In this document: in pieces, positions 1-8,207 of the stretch
Layout: each line of letters opens with the position of its first letter
Position numbering within the stretch: the first letter of the stretch is position 1
Source of the DNA: Spirosoma pollinicola
GTDB lineage: Bacteria > Bacteroidota > Bacteroidia > Cytophagales > Spirosomataceae
Direction: 5' to 3'
DNA length: 64,000 nt
Assembly (NCBI RefSeq): GCF_002831565.1
Contig: NZ_CP025096.1
Location: forward strand, 2,519,027-2,583,026
Made by a program: the position numbers and the translations under genes
The notes under the pieces: generated by a model
What the model saw: only the letters and a program-made list of their open reading frames with translations
Database searches by the model: none
Told to the model about the DNA's origin: nothing

Positions 1-677
1 TGCATCCCGTCGATATCGGTCCAGATCTGGATTTCTTCCGCGCGAATCGCACCGCCAATCAGCGAGGCTGTATAATCTGAACCACCACGCTTGAGGTTAT
101 CTACCTCACCGCGTGGATTCCGACAAATGAAGCCCTGCGTGACAATAATCTGTTTATCGGTGTGTACGGGCAATAATTCGGCTAATTTTTGCTCTGTGTA
201 CTGAATTTCCGGCTCGTTGTCGGCGTCGATGCACATGAATTCCAGCGCTGGTAATAGCGTCGATGGAACGCCTTCTTCGACCAGATACGCATGAAAAATC
301 TGTGTGCTCAGCAATTCACCTTCAGCCACCAGCTCTTTTTCCTGTTTGAGCGTAAATGGTTTGACACCGGTTAATGACCGGATAAACGAAAACTCACTGT
401 CCACGATCTTTTGGCCAGCCGCTTTACCGTCGGTCGTTTTATATAGTTCATCCAGAAAGCTGTCGTAATGGGCTTTCAGGGTGTCAATTTTCGCGTTGGC
501 ATCGGCATCATTGTTCGCTTTCAGCGATTCGCCAATGGCCAGTAGCGCGTTGGTTGTGCCAGACAAAGCCGACAGAACGACGATTTTACGTGTGTCGTCG
601 CTGGTGATCAGCGTACGGATGGAGTGCATACGCTCGGGCTTCCCGACCGACGTGCCGCCAAATTTCCAGACGTGCAT
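1..677 (-). CDS. lysC: Aspartate kinase, N-terminal part (cut by window edge)
   Basis: Aspartokinase phosphorylates L-aspartate, the first step towards lysine, threonine and methionine. Only the first ~225 residues are in the window; the C-terminal part, including any ACT domains, lies beyond base 1. Seen: the start MHVWKFGGTSVG with the amino-acid-kinase motif KFGGTS, then the RGGSDYTASL stretch typical of the substrate/nucleotide site, and WTDIDG near the edge. The ATG at 677 puts the KFGGTS motif at residue 5, as usual for the family. It is unclear whether this is a monofunctional kinase or a ThrA-type fusion with homoserine dehydrogenase, because the C-terminus is missing. Confidence 0.93.
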   Translation of the reverse strand, partial: MHVWKFGGTSVGKPERMHSIRTLITSDDTRKIVVLSALSGTTNALLAIGESLKANNDADANAKIDTLKAHYDSFLDELYKTTDGKAAGQKIVDSEFSFIRSLTGVKPFTLKQEKELVAEGELLSTQIFHAYLVEEGVPSTLLPALEFMCIDADNEPEIQYTEQKLAELLPVHTDKQIIVTQGFICRNPRGEVDNLKRGGSDYTASLIGGAIRAEEIQIWTDIDGM

Positions 678-681
678 TTTT

Positions 682-771
682 AATGAGTGAATTAGTGAAT
701 GAGCGAATGAGTGAATAAAATGGGCGAATGACGCAACCGCAACTATTCGCTCATTCTTTCATTCACTCATT
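682..771. repeat. Inverted repeat between lysC and ribH
   Basis: Two 27-nt arms (682-708 and 745-771) are reverse complements at about 23 of 27 positions. They consist of short GAATGAGT-like tandem words. The element sits upstream of the lysC start and downstream of the ribH stop, and could fold in the ribH transcript as a terminator, although no clear U-tract follows. The loop is 745-708 = about 36 nt. Confidence 0.7.
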
Positions 772-776
772 CAGAA

Positions 777-1277
777 TTAGAACTTACTATAAACCTGTTG
801 CTGTAGGCCGATCATTTTGATGGCTGTGATGGCTGCTTCGTCGCCTTTATTCCCATGTTTGCCGCCCGCCCGGTCAATTGCCTGTTGTTGGTCATTTGGC
901 GTCAGAACGCCAAAAATAACGGGCTTCCCGGTTTTCAGACTAACATTCGTCAAGCCCTGTGCTACGGCATGATTAATATAATCATTGTGTTTGGTTTCGC
1001 CCTGAATGACGCAGCCGAGCGCAATGATCGCGTCGATATCATCGCGCTGGGCAAACCACTGCGACGCTAACGTTAATTCGTAACTACCCGGCACATTGCC
1101 GCGAATAACGTTTTCTGGTTTTGCCCCATGCTCAAGCAACGTCTTATAAGCACCGTCAAATAGGGCTTCGGTCACTTCCGTATTCCACTCCGAAACCAGA
1201 ATGGCAAAACGGTGGTGGCTTACGTCGGGAAGTTCGTCTGTTGAAAAGACGCTAAGATTTTTTAAGTCTGATGCCAT
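777..1277 (-). CDS. ribH: 6,7-dimethyl-8-ribityllumazine synthase
   Basis: Lumazine synthase condenses 5-amino-6-ribitylaminouracil with 3,4-dihydroxy-2-butanone 4-phosphate in riboflavin synthesis and forms icosahedral or pentameric shells in the cytosol. The 166-residue protein has the family landmarks: FAILVSEWN near the N-terminus (substrate-binding aromatic W), the VPGSYEL loop, ALGCVIQGETKHNDYI with the catalytic His in KHND, and FGVLTPN. Length is normal. No other rib gene is adjacent and I see no FMN riboswitch in the 264-bp gap upstream, which instead holds a long inverted repeat. It reads the same way as the TPR gene upstream, but a good terminator (1481-1516) separates them. Confidence 0.96.
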   Translation of the reverse strand: MASDLKNLSVFSTDELPDVSHHRFAILVSEWNTEVTEALFDGAYKTLLEHGAKPENVIRGNVPGSYELTLASQWFAQRDDIDAIIALGCVIQGETKHNDYINHAVAQGLTNVSLKTGKPVIFGVLTPNDQQQAIDRAGGKHGNKGDEAAITAIKMIGLQQQVYSKF

Positions 1278-1281
1278 CTAG

Positions 1282-1480
1282 ACCGGGATTTTAAATAGAT
1301 TTTAAAGGTTTTCTTGATTGATGCAAGCGACGTTAAGTTATTTATGTTAACATAATAGAATAGCTAATTATGTCAAAATGAGCAACTTAATTCCTGTCAT
1401 GTATATTTTTATTGCTTACCGAAATCTTTTTAAACGATCGCGTAATCTTGCTAATCCTTTAAATCATCAAAAATCCCGGT
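1282..1480. repeat. Dispersed inverted repeat, family A (copy 1, degenerate)
   Basis: The arms at about 1282-1319 and 1444-1480 begin and end with ACCGGGATTTT / AAAATCCCGGT and carry the words AAAGG and AATCCTTTAAAT. The same words form the arms of the elements at 5194-5296 and 37584-37711, so this is one repeat family. Here the arms are imperfect and about 124 bp apart. The spacer is AT-rich and must hold the ribH promoter; I could not pick a convincing one. Confidence 0.75.
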
Positions 1481-1516
1481 AAAAAAAAAGGACAAAACCC
1501 CTCGGTTTTGTCCTTT
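1481..1516 (-). terminator. Rho-independent terminator of the TPR gene
   Basis: On the minus strand a 13-bp perfect stem (1504-1516 with 1487-1499, loop of 4 nt) is followed by a run of U residues, corresponding to the A-run at 1481-1489. It lies 26 bp after the stop of the TPR gene at 1542. Confidence 0.88.
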
Positions 1517-1541
1517 GCAGTATTGATGTTTTCAAATACGC

Positions 1542-2237
1542 TTACGACTCACCGACAGTTGCGTCAAGTACGGATTTGTACTTCTTGGCACTGGCAGCTT
1601 CAGTCGATTGACCGTATTTTTCGATGATTTCGTTATAGGCTTCGATTGCCTTATCGTTCTGTTTCGCCTGCTCGTAGGCAACCGCTAACTTTAGCAGGTA
1701 GCCGGGCGTAAAGAATTTGTTCGATTTATAATCAGCCGCTTTACGGTAGTAATCGGCAGCTTCGTCAAAGCTTTTCTTCTCCATGTAGGCATCGCCGGTT
1801 AGCGCATATGCACGCGCCTGTACCAGCAAGTCAGAAGAGCTGAAGCTTTTAAGGTGGTCGATGGCTTCGTCGTATTTGCCTTCTTTCAGAAGACCAACAC
1901 CAGCATAAAATTCGGCCAGATTACCGCCGGGGGTTGAGCCGTAGTTATCAGCAACCGCAAGCAGGCCAGGGTTTCTGCCATCGCCGTTAAGCGCTTTTTT
2001 CAGCGAATCTGCTTCCAGTTGGTATACCGACGGGAACAGTTCAACTTGTGCTGTTTCATCCTGCGTGCTTACGTAGTAGCGATAGCCAATGAAACCGGCT
2101 ACTACAAGTACGATAGCGCCAAGGATACCCAGCACAATATTTTTGTTCTGTTGGAAATAATCACCAACATCTTCTAATCTTCCTTCTAATGCGTCCGGGT
2201 CTTCTAAAAAGTCCAGGCCTGGATTCTTCTTGCTCAT
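1542..2237 (-). CDS. Membrane-anchored tetratricopeptide repeat protein
   Basis: A 231-residue protein with a short cytosolic N-terminus, one membrane helix at about residues 33-53 (IVLGILGAIVLVVAGFIGY), then a soluble part made of TPR-like helical pairs (for example KYDEAIDHLKSF, SFDEAADYYRKAADY, NDKAIEAYNEIIEKY). The layout resembles YfgM/YbgF-type periplasmic TPR proteins that work with secretion or envelope machinery, but the partner cannot be read from this sequence. It is followed by a terminator and stands alone. The start ATG at 2237 gives the charged leader before the membrane helix. Confident as a TPR membrane protein; specific role unknown. Confidence 0.85.
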   Translation of the reverse strand: MSKKNPGLDFLEDPDALEGRLEDVGDYFQQNKNIVLGILGAIVLVVAGFIGYRYYVSTQDETAQVELFPSVYQLEADSLKKALNGDGRNPGLLAVADNYGSTPGGNLAEFYAGVGLLKEGKYDEAIDHLKSFSSSDLLVQARAYALTGDAYMEKKSFDEAADYYRKAADYKSNKFFTPGYLLKLAVAYEQAKQNDKAIEAYNEIIEKYGQSTEAASAKKYKSVLDATVGES

Positions 2238-2316
2238 GCTTTTGCAATTTGGAGTGCAAAATTAGGAATATTTACTATCATGGAAAAGGGTATGCATCAA
2301 AAGTTTACGATTCATT

Positions 2317-2547
2317 TTATTCCTGTAGCGTCATATCACGTACCGCCAACACTTCCGACGACCGAACGGGCCTGACTTGATGCGCCAATAGCGTCTCAAT
2401 GGCGACAGCTTCGCCTGTTAGTGTTACAAATTCTACTTCAAATGCCTGACCTTCGTTGTAGACAGTTAAAATCGTGCCAACATCGCCAATTCTCAGGCGT
2501 CCATCAGCTATATCTTCTTCAAGTACGACTAAATCAAACTCGTTCAT
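2317..2547 (-). CDS. DUF4926 domain protein
   Basis: A 76-residue acidic protein beginning MNEFDLVVLEEDIADGRLRIGDVGTI. The pattern 'D.V.L.ED......L..GD.GTIV.VY..G.A.EVEF......' followed by a T-x-x-x-x-V-R end is the DUF4926 signature; this family is small, cytosolic and of unknown function, often found near toxin-antitoxin or nuclease genes. Here it is a single gene divergent from the riboswitch-receptor unit. No partner gene is beside it. Confidence 0.75.
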   Translation of the reverse strand: MNEFDLVVLEEDIADGRLRIGDVGTILTVYNEGQAFEVEFVTLTGEAVAIETLLAHQVRPVRSSEVLAVRDMTLQE

Positions 2548-2612
2548 ACGTCAATTTACTAGTTCAAACTAAAAACGACCAATGGCGAAACCTTGTTTTG
2601 TTAAAATTGAGT

Positions 2613-2620
2613 TAACTTTG
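2613..2620 (+). promoter_or_regulatory. -7 element before the TPP riboswitch
   Basis: TAACTTTG matches the Bacteroidetes -7 consensus TAnnTTTG. A TTG about 17 bp upstream (in CCTTG) could act as a weak -33. Transcription would start about 2627, a few bases before the riboswitch. Confidence 0.6.
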
Positions 2621-2631
2621 TCCCGCTAATC

Positions 2632-2712
2632 TTCTAAGGGGTGCCCAAACCTAACGGGCTGAGATTATACCCATTGAACCTGCGCGGGTAATGCCGCGAA
2701 GGGAAATGAATT
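2632..2712 (+). promoter_or_regulatory. TPP (thiamin pyrophosphate) riboswitch
   Basis: The THI-box core is clear by eye: AGGGGTGCC at about 2637, GGGCTGAGA at 2656-2664, ACCCATTGAACCTG at 2669-2682, then GGGTAATGCCGCGAAGGGA at 2686-2704. These are the conserved parts of the TPP aptamer that bind the pyrimidine and pyrophosphate ends. It lies 87-167 bp upstream of a TonB-dependent receptor on the same strand, so high TPP should lower receptor expression. Just downstream are a hairpin CACAGA/TCTGTG (2713-2729) and a small one ACCTA/TAGGT (2748-2765). The latter's TAGGTT could also pair with AACCTA at 2648-2653 inside the aptamer, a possible switch; that pairing is inference. Confidence 0.95.
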
Positions 2713-2798
2713 CACAGATTGTGTCTGTGAGTGTTTACAACAATCATACCTAACAAAAGGTAGGTTCGGCCCCTCGCCTATCGTCAAGCTTTTTCGTC

Positions 2799-5180
2799 AT
2801 GAAAAAACCGACGACTACCTCTTTTCTGACCATAGCGCTCCTATGGCTTTTGACGCTGCCTGCCTGGGCGCAATTCACCATTTCGGGTACAGTCAGCGAT
2901 GCTGATGGCGGCCAACTGCCCGGTGCCGCTGTGATACTAGAAGGTACGTACAAAGGTACCTTTACGGATGCTTCCGGTGCATTTCGACTCACCAATCTCA
3001 AGCCTGCTACCGTATCCTTACAAGTGTCTATGCTGGGTTATGAGGCTCAAAAACAGACGGTTGATCTAATTCAGAACGCTACTGTATCCATAAAATTATC
3101 AAAAACTGCCGTAGCGGTCGATGAGGTTGTGGTGAGTGCTACCCGCGCAAACCAGAAATCGGCCATTGCTTATACGGATGTGACGCGCCGGGATCTGAAC
3201 AAATTGAACCTGGGGCAGGATATTCCGCAGTTGCTCAACTTCACCCCGTCTATCGTCACGACATCCGACGCCGGGGCTGGGGTTGGCTATACGGGCATAC
3301 GTATTCGTGGGTCCGATGCTACGCGTGTTAACGTGACGCTCAACGGGATTCCGTACAATGATGCTGAGTCGCAGGGGACGTTTTTTGTGAACATGCCCGA
3401 TTTTGCGTCGTCGGTCAGTTCGGTGCAAATTCAGCGCGGGGTAGGCACATCGACCAATGGTGCCGGGGCATTTGGTGCGTCGGTCAATATTCAAACCAAC
3501 AAGCTGGAAGAGAAACCTTATGCCGAAGTAAACCTGTCAGGAGGCTCGTTTGGTACGAGAAAGGTGAACGTGCTGGCTGGGACCGGTCTGTTAAATAATC
3601 ATTTTGTGCTGGATGCCCGACTGTCGAAGATTTATTCTGACGGCTACATTGACCGGGCTTTTTCTGATCTAAAGTCGTTCTATATCTCAGGCGGCTACTA
3701 TACCAAAAAGAGTTTCTTTCGGCTGAATGTGTTTTCGGGTCAGGAAAAAACATACCAAGCCTGGAACGGTGTGCCCGAAAATCTCCTGAAGACCAACCGA
3801 ACCTATAATTCATTTACGTATGATAACCAGACAGATAATTACCAGCAGGATAATTATCAATTGATCAGTTCGCATGAGCTAAGCAAAAACTGGCGGGCTA
3901 ATTTGTCTTTCTTTTATACGAAAGGCAAAGGCTATTATGAAGAATACCGAACGGGTGATGCGTTTAGTAACTACGGTTTGCCAAATGTCGTTATTGGTGA
4001 TTCGATTATTCGTCAAACGGATTTAATTCGGCGGCTCTGGCTGGATAATGATTTCTATGGTGGCGTTTTTTCGTTCGATTACAATAGTTTTGGGAAATTG
4101 ACGGCCAATGTTGGTGGCGGCTGGAATGAATATAAAGGCATACACTACGGTGAAATTGTCTGGTCAAGAATCGCTGGAAACAGTAATATTCGGGATCGGT
4201 ATTATCAGGATGATGCCACCAAACGAGACTTTAACCTGTATGCCAAAGCGTTTTATCAATTTACACCGAAGTTGAATGCGTTTGTCGACGCACAGATTCG
4301 CTCGGTCAATTATTCATTTCTGGGCTTCAACAGCCAATTGCAAAACGTTCAGCAAGATGCTAAACTGACGTTCTTCAACCCGAAAGCTGGATTTACCTAC
4401 ACTATCAACGACCGTAGCACTGTCTACGCATCAGTAGGGGTAGGGCAGCGGGAGCCAAACCGGAATGATTACACGCAGTCGACGCCCGAAAGCCGCCCAA
4501 AAGCAGAGAAGTTGATCGACTATGAAGCGGGTTATAAGGTTCAAAATGAGAAGCTGGCATTTACGGCCAACGCTTATTTTATGAATTACAAGAACCAGTT
4601 GGTGCTATCGGGTCAGTTGAACGACGTGGGGGCCTACAATCGGGTTAACATTCCAAACAGCTATCGGGCAGGTATTGAACTGGAAGTTGGTGCCAAACTA
4701 GCTAAACAACTCCGTTGGAATGTTAATGCTACCTTTAGTCAGAACCGGGTTAAAAACTTCACGGAGTATCTGGATAATTTCGATAATGGGCAACAGGAAA
4801 GTCGTCAATATGGCCAGACGGATATTTCGTTCTCGCCAAATGTTATTGTGGGATCGCAGTTGCTGTTCACGCCCGCCAAAGGGCTGGAACTGGGCTTTCT
4901 CTCAAAATATGTGGGCAAACAATACATGGACAACACCTCGAACGAAAGCCGGAAGTTAAACTCGTATTTTACGAACGACATCCGGTTGATTTATTCTATA
5001 AAGCCTAAGTTCGCTCAGGAAATCGTCTTTACGCTGTTGTTCAACAACGTTCTCAACGAATTGTATGAGTCGAACGGCTATACCTACGCCTACATTTCGG
5101 AAGGCAAAGTGACGGCCGACAATGGCTATTACCCACAAGCCGGCCGGAATTCTCTGGCCGGGGTTCGGGTACGTTTCTAG
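2799..5180 (+). CDS. TonB-dependent outer-membrane receptor, probable thiamin transporter
   Basis: A 793-residue outer-membrane receptor. Seen in order: signal peptide (about 1-25, ending PAWAQ), a carboxypeptidase-regulatory-like beta domain (about 27-108, starting ISGTVSDADGGQLPGA), a plug domain with IRIRGSDATRVNVTLNGIP and QIQRGVGTSTNGAGAFGASVNI, and a long barrel rich in aromatic pairs, ending VRVRF with the terminal Phe of barrel proteins. The substrate is inferred from the TPP riboswitch just upstream: riboswitch-controlled TonB receptors in Bacteroidetes are regarded as thiamin or thiamin-precursor uptake proteins. No inner-membrane thiamin transporter (PnuT, ThiBPQ) or thi gene is adjacent. 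A siderophore receptor is possible by fold alone, but the riboswitch argues against it. Confidence 0.93.
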   Translation: MKKPTTTSFLTIALLWLLTLPAWAQFTISGTVSDADGGQLPGAAVILEGTYKGTFTDASGAFRLTNLKPATVSLQVSMLGYEAQKQTVDLIQNATVSIKLSKTAVAVDEVVVSATRANQKSAIAYTDVTRRDLNKLNLGQDIPQLLNFTPSIVTTSDAGAGVGYTGIRIRGSDATRVNVTLNGIPYNDAESQGTFFVNMPDFASSVSSVQIQRGVGTSTNGAGAFGASVNIQTNKLEEKPYAEVNLSGGSFGTRKVNVLAGTGLLNNHFVLDARLSKIYSDGYIDRAFSDLKSFYISGGYYTKKSFFRLNVFSGQEKTYQAWNGVPENLLKTNRTYNSFTYDNQTDNYQQDNYQLISSHELSKNWRANLSFFYTKGKGYYEEYRTGDAFSNYGLPNVVIGDSIIRQTDLIRRLWLDNDFYGGVFSFDYNSFGKLTANVGGGWNEYKGIHYGEIVWSRIAGNSNIRDRYYQDDATKRDFNLYAKAFYQFTPKLNAFVDAQIRSVNYSFLGFNSQLQNVQQDAKLTFFNPKAGFTYTINDRSTVYASVGVGQREPNRNDYTQSTPESRPKAEKLIDYEAGYKVQNEKLAFTANAYFMNYKNQLVLSGQLNDVGAYNRVNIPNSYRAGIELEVGAKLAKQLRWNVNATFSQNRVKNFTEYLDNFDNGQQESRQYGQTDISFSPNVIVGSQLLFTPAKGLELGFLSKYVGKQYMDNTSNESRKLNSYFTNDIRLIYSIKPKFAQEIVFTLLFNNVLNELYESNGYTYAYISEGKVTADNGYYPQAGRNSLAGVRVRF

Positions 5181-5193
5181 ACCGGGATGTCTG

Positions 5194-5296
5194 AACCGGG
5201 ATTTTAACAAGATTTAAAGGATTTTCAAGATTATTTGTTTCATTAATACAAGCACATAATCTTGAAAATCCTTTAAATCTTGTTAAAATCCCGGTT
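5194..5296. repeat. Dispersed inverted repeat, family A (copy 2, perfect 41-bp arms)
   Basis: Arms 5194-5234 and 5256-5296 are perfect reverse complements over 41 nt with a 21-nt loop. The right arm ends on the first base of the stop codon of the minus-strand PLP enzyme, and the left arm starts 14 bp after the receptor stop. It fits exactly between two convergent genes and could terminate both, though it lacks U-tracts. Confidence 0.9.
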
Positions 5297-6435
5297 CAGC
5301 CAATTGCCTGCTCCAGATCCTGAATCAAATCCTCTACATCTTCAATCCCAACGCTGAGTCGGATGAGTGTGTCTTTCAGCCCATTCTTGTGACGTTCTTC
5401 TTTGGGAATGCTGGCGTGGGTCATGCTGGCAGGGTGCGTACAAAGCGACTCAACGCCCCCCAGTGATTCGGCCAGAGAAAACACCTGAAAGCTTTCCATG
5501 ACTCGAACCGCTTCGGGCATCGAATCGCCCTTCAGTTCAAAGGAAAGCATACCACCAAAGTCGCGCATTTGTTTTTTTGCCAACTCATGGCCGATGTGCG
5601 ATTCCAGACCCGGATAGTGCACCTGACTTACTTTAGGATGCTGCTGCAAATACTGCGCTACTTTCATCGCATTCTCGCAATGACGCTGCATCCTGACATG
5701 CAGGGTTTTGATGCCGCGTAACACCAGAAAACAATCCTGTGGACCGGGTACGGCTCCGCAGGCGTTCTGGATAAAGGCTAGTCGCTGGGCCGTTTCGTCG
5801 TCGTTCAGGATAATCGCGCCCATCACCGTGTCAGAATGGCCACCGAGGTATTTGGTTACCGAATGCATGACAATATCCGCCCCTAAATCGAGCGGGTTTT
5901 GCAGATAGGGCGACGCAAAGGTGTTATCGACGACAAGTTGAATGGTGCGCGGTTTCGTAATGGCAGCTACAGCTTCAATATCTACCAAACGCAGCAGTGG
6001 GTTTGTGGGCGTTTCAATCCAGACCATCTTCGTGGCGGGCGTGATAGCCGCTTCCAGCTTCGACGCATCGGATAAATCGACGAAGGTAAACTTCAGTCCG
6101 AATTCCTGAAAAACGCGCACCATAATCCGGTACGTACCGCCGTAAAGATCGTTGCTGGCAATGATTTCGTCGCCGGGTTTGAACAGTTTCAGAATTGCGT
6201 CTGTTGCGCCTAAACCCGATGCGTAGCAAATACCGTGTTTCCCGTTTTCTAGGGCCGCGAGGTTATTTTGTAGGGCATTCCGGGTAGGGTTCTGGGTACG
6301 AGCATATTCGTAGCCCTTATGTTTACCCGGCGATTCCTGAACGTAGGTCGATGTTTGATAGATGGGCGTCATAATTGCGCCCGTTGTGGGGTCCGGCTCA
6401 ATACCGGCATGGATGGCTTTGGTTCCGAATTTCAT
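5296..6435 (-). CDS. Cystathionine gamma-synthase/lyase family PLP enzyme
   Basis: A 379-residue PLP-dependent transsulfuration enzyme of the Cys/Met metabolism family. Seen: TKAIHAGIEPDPTTGAI at the N-terminus, YEYARTQNPTRNALQ, the PLP phosphate loop region YASGLGATDAI, and the lysine motif HSVTKYLGGHSD that forms the Schiff base. The C-terminal ESLGGVESLCTHPASMTHAS motif is shared by gamma-synthases and lyases. It would join O-acyl-homoserine and cysteine, or split cystathionine; sequence alone does not settle which. The start is set at the ATG at 6435 (MKFGTKAIHAG); the frame runs 18 codons further upstream but that stretch is not family-like. Convergent with the receptor, divergent from the VTT protein. 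Confidence 0.93.
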   Translation of the reverse strand: MKFGTKAIHAGIEPDPTTGAIMTPIYQTSTYVQESPGKHKGYEYARTQNPTRNALQNNLAALENGKHGICYASGLGATDAILKLFKPGDEIIASNDLYGGTYRIMVRVFQEFGLKFTFVDLSDASKLEAAITPATKMVWIETPTNPLLRLVDIEAVAAITKPRTIQLVVDNTFASPYLQNPLDLGADIVMHSVTKYLGGHSDTVMGAIILNDDETAQRLAFIQNACGAVPGPQDCFLVLRGIKTLHVRMQRHCENAMKVAQYLQQHPKVSQVHYPGLESHIGHELAKKQMRDFGGMLSFELKGDSMPEAVRVMESFQVFSLAESLGGVESLCTHPASMTHASIPKEERHKNGLKDTLIRLSVGIEDVEDLIQDLEQAIG

Positions 6436-6521
6436 AGTCAAATGTAACAAGAATGTGGCGTGCAGTGGGTACGCTACCCGATAAGTCAAACCACAACAGC
6501 CATTTGCCTGTTTGATAGAGT

Positions 6522-7193
6522 GTGAAGTTATCTATTCCTAAATCAGTGACCGGTCCGGCCCTTCTGGGGCTTCTCTTGTCGGTAACGCCAATTGTCTTTA
6601 CCTCGCTACTGACCTACTTTGCCGTAGTTCATGAACAGACTATTGCGGGTTTCACCGCCTGGCAATGGGCGGGCATTACGGTCGCTTGTGCCATTACTTC
6701 AGCCGGGTTAACACCTCCAACGATGCTGGCTCTAATTTTTGGCTATTTTCTGGGTTGGCGGGCTGTATTGCCCCTCTTCGTTATTAATTTCGGGGGAATC
6801 CTATTCATTAACCTGCTTGTTCATTGGCTCGACCACGACCGATTTCTGGCTTTCCTGCGACGGAATCCCAAAGCGCAATCGGTGCTGGATCGTATTTTGA
6901 ACAATGAGTTAGAGGTAATTTTCTTCGCCAAATTATCGCCCATTTTACCATTCGGCCTGACGAACCTGCTTTTTGCGCTATCAGGGGCACGGCTGAAGAA
7001 TATCTTACTGGGTGGTTTTCTGGGCATGACCCCCCGCACGTTGCTGGCAATCTGGTCGGGGCACGAAGCCCGCGAAATTAAGGTGCTGTTAGAGAATCCT
7101 AATCAAAGCTCCTGGACCCAAATTGTTATTGTAGGCTTAATTATTGTTTCCATTGCCGGGCTTTGGCAGGTGATACAACGGTCTCTTAAGTAA
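6522..7193 (+). CDS. TVP38/TMEM64 (VTT/DedA-like) membrane protein
   Basis: A 223-residue integral membrane protein of the VTT family, which includes DedA and TMEM64 and is linked to lipid scrambling or transport across the inner membrane. Several hydrophobic segments are visible (about 12-35, 44-64, 68-95, 135-160, 190-215), with the family landmarks GLTPPTMLALIFGYFLGW and FFAKLSPILPFGLTNLLF followed by GGFLGMTPRTLL. The start is a GTG at 6522; no in-frame ATG lies close by. It is divergent from the PLP enzyme with an 86-bp gap and ends 1 bp before a large inverted repeat. Confidence 0.85.
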   Translation: MKLSIPKSVTGPALLGLLLSVTPIVFTSLLTYFAVVHEQTIAGFTAWQWAGITVACAITSAGLTPPTMLALIFGYFLGWRAVLPLFVINFGGILFINLLVHWLDHDRFLAFLRRNPKAQSVLDRILNNELEVIFFAKLSPILPFGLTNLLFALSGARLKNILLGGFLGMTPRTLLAIWSGHEAREIKVLLENPNQSSWTQIVIVGLIIVSIAGLWQVIQRSLK

Positions 7194-7194
7194 T

Positions 7195-7333
7195 TACCAC
7201 CCCCAACCCCCTCCTAAAACAGGAGGGGGCTTTGTAACGGGGTATCCCTATCCCCTTACTTACAGGTGGAACCGAGAGAGGGATATCCTTCGGCATAGCC
7301 CCCTCCTGTTTTAGGAGGGGGTTGGGGGTGGTA
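7195..7333. repeat. 37-bp perfect inverted repeat with self-complementary arms
   Basis: Arms 7195-7231 and 7297-7333 are perfect reverse complements over 37 nt. Each arm also contains its own hairpin, CCCCCTCCT / AGGAGGGGG with an AAAAC or GTTTT loop. The 65-bp middle holds the related words GGGTATCCC and GGGATATCC. The right arm overlaps the last codons of the alpha/beta hydrolase gene on the minus strand. It may act as a bidirectional terminator between the convergent genes. Confidence 0.92.
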
Positions 7334-8111
7334 ACTTCTCCCCCGTCAACTCAATCAAATGATTGTGTCCCGTTTTAAAGACTGTCAGCTCATGATGCTG
7401 AAGTCGTTTTGTTAAAGGCAGAATATAGATGCCCGGTATAATACGGTCGTACGCACCCATAAAAAAACGGACCGGAACGGCATGGTCATTGAGCGATTGA
7501 GCAATTACAGCCAGATTAGGCCTAATCAGACGAAATTGTGTCCAGCTACGATAGACCAGCGCGCGCTGTGCAGGCGTACCTAATGAAATCTCGGCAAAAC
7601 GCATAATCGTTCGATTTAACAGGCCGAGTCGCGTCAATAGGTGGCCAAATGTGGTTAGCATAGACAGATGCCGCATTACATATCGAAATAAACGACGACC
7701 CAGGCCTGTGCTGGTTGCCAACTGATACCAACCATTGCGCGTAACGCCATCAGACGCAATCAGAATAAGCTGGTCCAGTCGATTGGCAAAGCATTCGGTG
7801 GTTGTCAGCGCAAATCGTCCGCCCAGACTAAAGCCCATTAACGAAAATCGCTCGATCGAGTGCGCTTGTAAAAAATGGCCTATTAATTCACACCAGATAG
7901 ATTTGGTTAAGAGCTTATTGCCCAGATAGTGGCTGTTGCCATGAAAAAATAAATCAATGGCATAAATGGTGTATTGCTTATAGAGCAACCGCTCTAACGG
8001 CTTAAATACATGCTTACTTTGACCAAATCCATGAAAAGCAAGCAATATAGCCGGGCCATTACCGTATGTTTGATAGGTAATGCGGCTATCGCTAAACGTA
8101 AATTCAGACAT
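7311..8111 (-). CDS. Alpha/beta hydrolase
   Basis: A 266-residue cytosolic alpha/beta hydrolase. Seen: ILLAFHGFGQS (oxyanion loop HGFG), the nucleophile elbow LMGFSLGGRFAL (Ser in G-F-S-L-G), the acid residue in FFMGAYDRIIPG and the catalytic His in TGHNHLIEL. Substrate unknown; small ester or acyl hydrolases look like this. The start is the ATG at 8111 (MSEFTFSDSRI). The frame is open for 77 codons further, but that would run across the start of the divergent maoC-like gene. Odd point: the last residues (PPPTPS) and the stop codon are encoded by the right arm of the inverted repeat at 7195-7333, so the repeat has supplied a new C-terminus. Confidence 0.87.
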   Translation of the reverse strand: MSEFTFSDSRITYQTYGNGPAILLAFHGFGQSKHVFKPLERLLYKQYTIYAIDLFFHGNSHYLGNKLLTKSIWCELIGHFLQAHSIERFSLMGFSLGGRFALTTTECFANRLDQLILIASDGVTRNGWYQLATSTGLGRRLFRYVMRHLSMLTTFGHLLTRLGLLNRTIMRFAEISLGTPAQRALVYRSWTQFRLIRPNLAVIAQSLNDHAVPVRFFMGAYDRIIPGIYILPLTKRLQHHELTVFKTGHNHLIELTGEKLPPPTPS

Positions 8112-8207
8112 ATTTGGCTTTTCAGATATATAGACAAAATTAAGCGCGATCACTGATAAACAATCTTGCCCGGTCCCTCTTATACACCATATATCCATCG
8201 TATCCTT

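Noticed and set aside
1278..1541. FMN riboswitch upstream of ribH
   Set aside because: The RFN element core (GGGGCAGGGTGAAATTCC-type words) is absent; the gap is occupied by a family A inverted repeat.
3099..3494. Long antisense frame within the first TonB receptor gene
   Set aside because: It is a shadow of the receptor's coding strand with no start context or motif.
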